From assembly GCA_020846955.1 (NCBI GenBank), contig JADLCZ010000055.1, positions 1 to 6,899 on the forward strand: a stretch of 6,899 nt of DNA, read 5' to 3'. The position numbers and the translations under genes were made by a program. Below, piece by piece: positions 1-4,208 of this stretch (the stretch's first letter is position 1; every line of letters starts with the position of its first letter). The notes beneath the pieces were generated by a model that searched no databases, was not told the DNA's origin, and was given only the letters and a program-made list of their open reading frames with translations. Origin of the DNA: Candidatus Nomurabacteria bacterium (GTDB lineage Bacteria; Patescibacteriota; Minisyncoccia; Phycocordibacterales; UBA9973).

Positions 1-784
1 CTCCATCATACAAAAGGTCGGAAACTTTAGTCGCGCTATTTAAAATAAGTGGGCCTGACAGTCCAAAATGTGTAAAGAGTATTTTACCTGTTTTCGAAAA
101 TGCCTTCTTGCCTTCAACAAAAAATGTAATCTTCATAAATGACAATGATACGCCTGCAAGTGTATGACTCCATTCATCCAGAGTTGCAATAGGTACAATA
201 GATGGTGTAGGCTCGGCTATATTGTGGCCGAGGTCCGCAAGCCATTTGAATCCATCGCCTGTCGAACCAGTTTCGGGATGCGACACACCACCGGTTGCAA
301 AAATATAATCATCTGCTTTATACTCCTTCTTGCCACAGCTTAAACTTGTAATCTGTCCAAGTCGGACTTGGACAGATGTTACAGGAGAGCCCGTCTTGAT
401 TGTGACCTTGCCATTTTGTGCATAATTCTCCATGACTTTCACAACATCTTCTGCTTTCTCTGTGTTTGGGAATGCACGTTGCCGTGCCTGAACAACAAGT
501 GGTAATCCACGGCCCTCAAAAAATTTAAATGTATCAGCTGGACTAAATTGATCAAAAATTGAATAAAGAAATTTACCCTTCTTGCCATAGGTAGTGACGA
601 ATTTGTGAATGTCTTTCTCGCCATTTGTAATGTTGCATCGGCCCCCACCGGAAATCCTTAACTTCTCTCCAAGCTTTTTGTTCTTCTCGACAAGTAATAC
701 TCGCAAACCTCGCTCGGCAAGCCTACCACAAGCCATCAATCCCGAGGCTCCACCACCTACTACTATGCAGTCATATTTTTCCAT
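1..784 (-). CDS. HI0933/BaiN-like FAD-dependent oxidoreductase, C-terminal part beyond the window
   Basis: A frame open from an ATG at 784 to the left window edge gives the first 261 residues of a flavoprotein; family members are usually about 400 residues, so roughly the last third is missing. An N-terminal Rossmann beta-alpha-beta unit carries GGGASG at residues 10-15 and ends in LLVEK with Glu33, expected to bind the FAD ribose. It is followed by the family signature SGGGRCNITN at 45-54. RAFP (103-106), ATGGVSHPETGSTGDG (163-178) and, close to the edge, FTHFGLSGP also match this family. The family is known as a putative NAD(P)/FAD-dependent oxidoreductase group (YhiN/HI0933, BaiN); the substrate is unclear for most members, and I make no specific claim. 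A perfect 13-bp-arm palindrome lies inside the frame at 351-377. The ATG has no Shine-Dalgarno sequence, but an extended -10 box lies 10 nt upstream. Confidence 0.9.
   Translation of the reverse strand, partial: MEKYDCIVVGGGASGLMACGRLAERGLRVLLVEKNKKLGEKLRISGGGRCNITNGEKDIHKFVTTYGKKGKFLYSIFDQFSPADTFKFFEGRGLPLVVQARQRAFPNTEKAEDVVKVMENYAQNGKVTIKTGSPVTSVQVRLGQITSLSCGKKEYKADDYIFATGGVSHPETGSTGDGFKWLADLGHNIAEPTPSIVPIATLDEWSHTLAGVSLSFMKITFFVEGKKAFSKTGKILFTHFGLSGPLILNSATKVSDLLYDG
351..377. repeat. 27-bp palindrome inside the oxidoreductase gene
   Basis: Bases 351-363 (ATCTGTCCAAGTC) and 365-377 (GACTTGGACAGAT) are perfect inverted complements with one central base, G364. The palindrome lies in frame in the oxidoreductase gene and encodes residues TSVQVRLGQITS, at about 136-147, between the RAFP motif and the ATGG motif. 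In this family that part is a variable beta-strand insert region. No T-tract follows on either strand, so a terminator role is unlikely. It may be a REP-like mobile palindrome that inserted without breaking the frame, which is an inference. Confidence 0.85.
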
Positions 785-794
785 TTATTCTCAT

Positions 795-803
795 ATTATA
801 ACA
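795..803 (-). promoter_or_regulatory. Extended -10 promoter of the oxidoreductase gene
   Basis: On the minus strand TATAAT (800-795, a perfect -10 hexamer) is preceded by TGT, giving an extended -10 TGnTATAAT. No good -35 is seen 16-18 bp upstream, where the preceding gene's terminator hairpin lies. The ATG begins only 10 nt after the hexamer, so a start of transcription at the usual distance leaves a leader of about 2-4 nt. Confidence 0.6.
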
Positions 804-804
804 C

Positions 805-832
805 AAAACCCCCTATTTTCATAGGGGATTTT
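805..832 (-). terminator. Symmetric intrinsic terminator after the envelope gene pair
   Basis: The left arm 805-816 and right arm 821-832 pair as AAAA/TTTT, one C/A mismatch, CCCC/GGGG and TAT/ATA around the loop TTTC. On the minus strand the stem ends in TTTTGTG, a suitable U-run, and it lies 12 bp after the stop of the small membrane protein gene. The A-run on the other side makes it formally bidirectional, but no plus-strand gene is present to use it. Confidence 0.75.
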
Positions 833-844
833 GTAAGAAATAAA

Positions 845-1087
845 TTATAGATTATTTAACTCAGTATCAATTGCCTTCAGATCAGCATCTGTACTTGCGT
901 TGGTATCTATGGAATTCAAATTCTCATCGATAGATGTTGTAGTATCAGTTTGAGTCTGGGTATCTAACTGTTGTATAGGACTTACTACTTCGTCATTTGT
1001 CTTTGGAAAATATTTGAACAACAAATATCCTAAAACAATGGCCACAATAATTACGATAATTGAAATAATTGTATTATTTTTATTCAT
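845..1087 (-). CDS. Small single-pass membrane protein with acidic Asp/Thr-rich tail
   Basis: The protein has 80 residues. Residues 1-5 (MNKNN) are short and polar, and 6-24 form one strongly hydrophobic helix rich in Ile and Val, followed by Lys25. About 55 polar, acidic residues follow, rich in Asp, Thr, Ser, Asn and Gln. The end carries a loosely repeated pattern, SIDENLNSIDTN then DADLKAIDTELNNL, that looks like short amphipathic helical repeats. No signal peptidase site is evident, so an N-terminally anchored protein with an external tail is likely (inference). The gene starts 11 bp after the coiled-coil gene stop and is probably co-transcribed with it; a terminator follows. I recall similar small IDxxL-tailed proteins in Parcubacteria, but no function is known to me. 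No Shine-Dalgarno sequence precedes the ATG. Confidence 0.8.
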   Translation of the reverse strand: MNKNNTIISIIVIIVAIVLGYLLFKYFPKTNDEVVSPIQQLDTQTQTDTTTSIDENLNSIDTNASTDADLKAIDTELNNL

Positions 1088-1098
1088 ATAGATAGAAA

Positions 1099-2295
1099 TT
1101 AATTAGTAGTTGTTTGTACTTCACCTTCGACTTTTACCTCAGTTTCTGTTGTATTTGTACCTGTGACTGGCATTGGGGCTGTTACCTCGGTTGAAGCTTG
1201 TGCTTTTACCTCAAGTTCGTCAACCTTTGGAATTACTTTCAATGATTCCGCAGCGGCGCGAACACTCTTGTGAGCAGACTTGATTGCAGTCTTCATAATT
1301 TCTACATCAGCCTTCAACAAATCACGAGTAGCTTTCAAAGATTCCTTTACAGTAGCTTCGTCCTGTATATCAACTGTATACACTTTGCCAGCTTGAGTAG
1401 TAATAGCTGTGCGAGCATTTGCTATTGCAGACTCTGCACTTGTAATTAATGCACGAGTGTTTGCTACATCTACTCCATTTGCACTTGCTTTGTCGGCCCG
1501 GGACTCAATCTTGATCAATACTGCTTCTATATTGTCTACCAATTTTGATGAATTTTCTGTAATCTTGGCATTGGCCTCATCAATTTTGTTTGCTATGTCT
1601 TCAACTTTTATTTGCTTCTTCTCGTCTTTGATTTTCTCTAAATCTTTCTTGAATGCTTCTTTCATTTCTTCGCGCTTTGCTTTCATCTCCTCTTTCTTTG
1701 CTTCAAATTCTTCTTTAAACAATTCTCTCTTTTCTTGTATGCTTTGGAGTAGACCTTCCCTTTTCTCCTTTATTACGTCCTCTGCATCGTCCTTATTTTC
1801 CTCTATTGTTGACTGGAAATCTTCGCGAACTTTCTTGATCTCTTCTTTTGCTTGTTCTCTTTCCTTTTTTGCTGCTTCGTTAAATGCTTTGTAAGCATCC
1901 TCCTTCTTTATTTCACCTGATTCAACCTTCGCCTTCAGATCAACGCGCAATTTTGCAACATCACTTGCTGTAGCTTGGCGGATATTATCTACTTCACCCT
2001 TTTTTTGGTCTCTTAAATTTGACCTCTTTTCTTGAAAATTTTGTCTTTCAACTTTTATACCCTCTTTGCCTTCCAATCGAGTCTTTTTTATCCCCTCACG
2101 CATAGCTTCGCGCTCATCTTGCAAATCTTTACGTTCTTGCTTATATTCACCACGAACTTCCATTCTCTTGTTTTTAATTTCATCTTTTACTGATGGAACC
2201 AATACTCCATCTCTTGCCTCTTCAGCAAAAGCTGAAAATGCTGTAAATATTACTGCAATTGCAAATAATGATACATATAATTTATATTTTTTCAT
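1099..2295 (-). CDS. Secreted Lys/Glu-rich coiled-coil protein, function unknown
   Basis: The protein has 398 residues. Residues 1-24 are a clear Sec signal peptide: MKKYK, a hydrophobic core, then an SAFA/EE cleavage site after Ala24. Residues about 35-235 are extremely rich in Lys, Glu, Arg and Asp, with repeated EExKKxRE-type stretches and hardly any proline, which indicates long charged helices or coiled coil. Residues about 240-355 form a less charged, Ala-rich helical region containing ESRADKASANGVDV and TTQAGKVYTVDIQ, which I recognise as a block conserved in CPR secreted proteins. A Pro, Thr and Val-rich tail ends the protein. No enzymatic motif is visible. An envelope, surface or stalk-like role is inferred. 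It shares a probable transcript with the small membrane protein downstream. Its start lacks a Shine-Dalgarno sequence, but the signal peptide supports the ATG at 2295. Confidence 0.88.
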   Translation of the reverse strand: MKKYKLYVSLFAIAVIFTAFSAFAEEARDGVLVPSVKDEIKNKRMEVRGEYKQERKDLQDEREAMREGIKKTRLEGKEGIKVERQNFQEKRSNLRDQKKGEVDNIRQATASDVAKLRVDLKAKVESGEIKKEDAYKAFNEAAKKEREQAKEEIKKVREDFQSTIEENKDDAEDVIKEKREGLLQSIQEKRELFKEEFEAKKEEMKAKREEMKEAFKKDLEKIKDEKKQIKVEDIANKIDEANAKITENSSKLVDNIEAVLIKIESRADKASANGVDVANTRALITSAESAIANARTAITTQAGKVYTVDIQDEATVKESLKATRDLLKADVEIMKTAIKSAHKSVRAAAESLKVIPKVDELEVKAQASTEVTAPMPVTGTNTTETEVKVEGEVQTTTN

Positions 2296-2362
2296 AATAT
2301 TATTTTTAAACTATTAATAAATCGACAAAGGGAAATGACATCCATAGGTATCCCATGTGTTT

Positions 2363-2389
2363 ATTGTACCATATATTTAATTTAAGCAA
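2363..2389 (-). promoter_or_regulatory. Weak candidate promoter in the gap after metK
   Basis: In the 100-bp gap between metK and the coiled-coil gene the minus strand reads TTGCTT (2389-2384), 15 bp, then TACAAT (2368-2363, 5 of 6 to the -10 consensus). The spacing is short and the -35 is poor. I see no clear terminator after metK in this gap, so read-through from metK is also possible. Confidence 0.3.
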
Positions 2390-2395
2390 GTGTAT

Positions 2396-3334
2396 TTAAT
2401 CCCAGTTGAAATTGTGTCCATAGTGCCCCCACTTACATGTATCTTTATAACTTACAGTATCTAATTTCAAAAATTCTCTTATCCCTTTTGGTGTTAAGTC
2501 ATAACCAGTAATTTGCTCTTCTTTGTCATCTATTACCGCAACTGCCATCACTGGCTCGGGCTTACCTATTGCATACGCAAGTTTGGTATACACTTCTTTT
2601 GCATTACGAGCCTTGAGTAATTCTACAGCAATCTTGCGCGCCATATATGCACCTGAACGATCTACTTTTGTATAATCTTTACCACTAAATGATCCCCCAC
2701 CAATTGGAACCTCTGGGCCGTAATTGTCGATAATCAGTTTTCGTCCTGATAGGCCTGTGTCGGCATCAAATCCGCCTTGATTCCATTCGCCAGCTGGGTT
2801 GATCAGATACTCTTTTGCTTCGATAATACTTTTTACAAGTGGCAATAATTCTGCATTTTTAGCATTTTGGAAACTTACTACTACTGTTGTAACAACACCA
2901 TCCTCGATTGTAACTTGAGTCTTGCCATCATAAGGATAAACTTCAAAAACTTTTTGGCAAAGATTGCGCGCTAGCACGTACTCTTTAGGCAAGGCCTCAA
3001 GAGTTTCGCTAGTTGCATAGCCTTTCATAATCCCTTGGTCGCCTGCACCACCAGTATCTACTCCTTGTGCAATTTCGGGACTTTGTTGAACAATATTTAT
3101 TATGACTTTGTAATCCTCACCAACGATACCCTTTACAATTTTCTCTAAATCAGGCTTACAAGTTGAAGTAACTTCACCATTGATTGTAATAAGATTGTGT
3201 CCACCCATAACTTCTGTTGCTACACGACTATTCTTATCCTCTGCTAAATACGCATCGAGAATACTATCCGCGATAAAATCACAAATCTTGTCTGGGTGTA
3301 ATGGACTCACAAATTCACATGTCTTGATATTCAT
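2396..3334 (-). CDS. metK: Methionine adenosyltransferase (SAM synthetase), compact form
   Basis: The enzyme makes S-adenosylmethionine from methionine and ATP in the cytosol and supplies methyl groups for RNA, DNA and protein methylation. Motifs in order are HPDK (residues 13-16, substrate and metal site), GE (53-54), QSPEIAQGVD (83-92), GAGDQG (95-100), INPAGEW (177-183), the GLSGRKLIIDNYG block (193-205), and GGGSFSGKDYTKVDRS (211-226) with the active-site lysines. The C-terminus GHYGHNFNWD matches the usual ending. At 312 residues it is about 70 shorter than the 384-residue E. coli enzyme. The losses are spread over several internal loops, so this is not a broken gene. SEGHPDK of typical MetK is SPLHPDK here. 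A SAM-I-type riboswitch precedes it, which supports the call independently. The start is an ATG without a Shine-Dalgarno sequence, 9 nt after the riboswitch U-tract. Confidence 0.95.
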   Translation of the reverse strand: MNIKTCEFVSPLHPDKICDFIADSILDAYLAEDKNSRVATEVMGGHNLITINGEVTSTCKPDLEKIVKGIVGEDYKVIINIVQQSPEIAQGVDTGGAGDQGIMKGYATSETLEALPKEYVLARNLCQKVFEVYPYDGKTQVTIEDGVVTTVVVSFQNAKNAELLPLVKSIIEAKEYLINPAGEWNQGGFDADTGLSGRKLIIDNYGPEVPIGGGSFSGKDYTKVDRSGAYMARKIAVELLKARNAKEVYTKLAYAIGKPEPVMAVAVIDDKEEQITGYDLTPKGIREFLKLDTVSYKDTCKWGHYGHNFNWD

Positions 3335-3343
3335 AAATTTAAC

Positions 3344-3368
3344 AAAAAAAATTCCTAATAATTAGGAA
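3344..3368 (-). terminator. Riboswitch-controlled intrinsic terminator before metK
   Basis: On the minus strand TTCCTAA (3368-3362) and TTAGGAA (3358-3352) form a 7-bp stem with loop TTA, followed at once by eight T residues (3351-3344). It lies between the SAM aptamer and the metK ATG, and its upstream arm is shared with the antiterminator. Confidence 0.88.
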
Positions 3369-3389
3369 AGATATGACGGTATCTTTCCT
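3364..3389 (-). promoter_or_regulatory. Antiterminator hairpin of the SAM riboswitch
   Basis: AGGAAAGATA (3389-3380) pairs perfectly with TATCTTTCCT (3373-3364) around a 6-nt loop. The first arm contains the 3' strand of P1 (GATA) and the last bases of P4. The second arm contains the first five bases of the terminator stem. It is therefore mutually exclusive with both P1 and the terminator, as expected of a SAM-off (ligand-free, gene on) state. Confidence 0.85.
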
Positions 3390-3420
3390 TTAAATAATAA
3401 AGGTTGGAGTTAGCACTTTA

Positions 3421-3439
3421 TCCTGAGCCCATCGAAGGA
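3421..3439. repeat. CTTCGA...CTCAGGA-type motif within riboswitch P3
   Basis: On the minus strand TCCTTCGATGGGCTCAGGA (3439-3421) closely resembles an imperfect palindrome of the form TCCTTCGAnnnGCTCAGGA that I recall as dispersed in many bacterial genomes, usually between genes. Here it occupies most of the P3 arm of the SAM riboswitch. The resemblance is from memory; only one copy is present in this window. Confidence 0.5.
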
Positions 3440-3516
3440 CTGAAGCCAAGTTGCTGTGGGGTCCCAGAGCCAATTCTCTACCACCACTCTTGATAAAACT
3501 ATTTAGTTGTACTCAT

Positions 3517-3545
3517 ATCCTACACCTATCCCAAAAATTATGCAA
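3517..3545 (-). promoter_or_regulatory. Candidate promoter of the metK riboswitch transcript
   Basis: On the minus strand TTGCAT (3545-3540), a 17-bp spacer and TAGGAT (3522-3517) form a moderate sigma-70-like promoter. Transcription would begin near 3510, about 12 nt before the riboswitch P1 strand, a distance typical of riboswitch leaders. Both hexamers are imperfect; position and spacing are the main support. Confidence 0.5.
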
Positions 3546-3551
3546 CTTATA

Positions 3552-3593
3552 TAGTTTACCAAACTAATCCCATGGGTTTGATTTGGTAAACTA
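3552..3593 (-). terminator. Long 42-bp dyad overlapping the stop of the transglutaminase-like gene
   Basis: TAGTTTACCAAA (3593-3582) and TTTGGTAAACTA (3563-3552) are perfect 12-bp arms, and the 18 bases between them continue the symmetry with only two mismatches and one G-T wobble to a CCCATGGG centre. The TAG stop codon (3593-3591) is the first triplet of the dyad. The RNA hairpin would be very stable and ends the Cys-rich/transglutaminase-like transcript well, but no U-tract follows directly. It also sits 6 bp upstream of the metK -35, so an operator role cannot be excluded. Confidence 0.55.
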
Positions 3594-4208
3594 CTTTTTA
3601 CTTTTATGTTCTACAAGCTTCCCAGCCTTTATCTCTATTTTCTCAGCTTTTCTTAGATTCTTTAGCGATTTCTTTGGGAATATGTCGTAGTGTTTTATTT
3701 TGTCGAGCTCTTCGTCTATTCCCCACAGGTCTTCCATTTCAGACTCCCAACCTTTTTCAAAAATATTTAAATTCAAGGTTCTCGAATATTGACGCAATGT
3801 TTTGTTGCCATTGTTCAAAAAATATTCATGGAAATACGACATAGCCAATTCACGAATATTTTTATAAATAGGATCGCGATAGCGTAATACTGAGTGATTG
3901 GTTTTGGAAATTGCACCCCAGAGCCCGTCCTGCTTAAACACAGCGATCACATGCTCCATATCTTCATTAGTTGTTTTCAAATGTAATAATAATGGTTTGT
4001 GTCCATGCAAAGATAAAACATACGCAGAAAATATCGCACCCTCGATACAATGGCAATTCTTTTCACGCAAAACTCGCAAAGGAGATTTGATCGTATCTAT
4101 TTTATTATGCTCAAAATTAAAAGGAATAGTATTAATAAAATCCTGCACTTTAGCCGGAGTATTCAACTTTTTAAATAATACTAATTCTTTTTTAGTAAAA
4201 AAATTCAT
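3591..4208 (-). CDS. Small transglutaminase-like cysteine-peptidase-fold protein (predicted)
   Basis: The protein has 205 residues, starting at the ATG that shares one base with the upstream stop (TAATG). Residues 46-104 look like a transglutaminase-like core. Cys54 lies in NCHCIEGA at a helix start, His86 lies in MEHVIAVFK on a strand 32 residues later, and Asn104 (or Ser101) in ISKTNH takes the place of the third catalytic residue, often Asp. After Cys54 the segment IFSAYVLSLHGHKPLLLHL has the helix-then-strand pattern of that fold. The C-terminal 50 residues are charged and Lys-rich. No signal peptide or membrane segment is seen, so it is cytosolic. The substrate is unknown and activity unproven. 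The overlap implies translation coupled to the Cys-rich protein and a shared process. A longer frame starting at 4307 would overlap that gene by 100 bp and is less likely. Confidence 0.8.
   Translation of the reverse strand: MNFFTKKELVLFKKLNTPAKVQDFINTIPFNFEHNKIDTIKSPLRVLREKNCHCIEGAIFSAYVLSLHGHKPLLLHLKTTNEDMEHVIAVFKQDGLWGAISKTNHSVLRYRDPIYKNIRELAMSYFHEYFLNNGNKTLRQYSRTLNLNIFEKGWESEMEDLWGIDEELDKIKHYDIFPKKSLKNLRKAEKIEIKAGKLVEHKSKK

Larger units (their letters stand above)
3344..3498 (-). promoter_or_regulatory. SAM-I-type riboswitch controlling metK
   Basis: Minus-strand RNA upstream of metK carries the hallmark SAM-I core. ATCAAGAG (3494-3487) opens P2, whose stem GTGG/CCAC (3487-3484 with 3459-3456) holds an inner AGAG/CTCT hairpin with loop AATTGG. 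AGCAAC (3455-3450) and GTGCTAACTCC (3416-3406) are the conserved junction segments. The loop TTGG (3473-3470) can pair with CCAA (3407-3404), which is the SAM-I pseudoknot with a compensatory change from the common CUGG/CCAG. P4 is CCTTTA/TAAAGG (3403-3398 with 3392-3387). P1 is short, TATC/GATA (3495-3492 with 3383-3380). P3 spans about 3451-3415. The expression platform (antiterminator, then terminator) follows directly. High SAM should favour P1 and termination, a feedback loop on SAM synthetase. The kink-turn between P2a and P2b is not obvious, so a divergent SAM-clan variant is possible. Confidence 0.9.

Noticed and set aside
351..377. Intragenic palindrome as a transcription terminator
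   Set aside because: There is no T-tract on either side, and it lies in the middle of an intact conserved reading frame.
439..648. Minus-strand open frame of 69 codons in a second frame within the oxidoreductase gene
   Set aside because: The main frame here encodes the conserved FAD-binding signature, so the second frame is incidental.
1409..1894. Open frame of 161 codons on the plus strand
   Set aside because: It is antisense to the Lys/Glu-rich coiled-coil gene; GAA/AAG-rich codons read backwards give the Ser/Phe/Leu-rich composition seen. It has no promoter, start signal or recognisable domain.
2066..2317. Short plus-strand open frame opposite the signal peptide region
   Set aside because: It is antisense shadow of the secreted protein gene; its translation is low-complexity and unrecognised.
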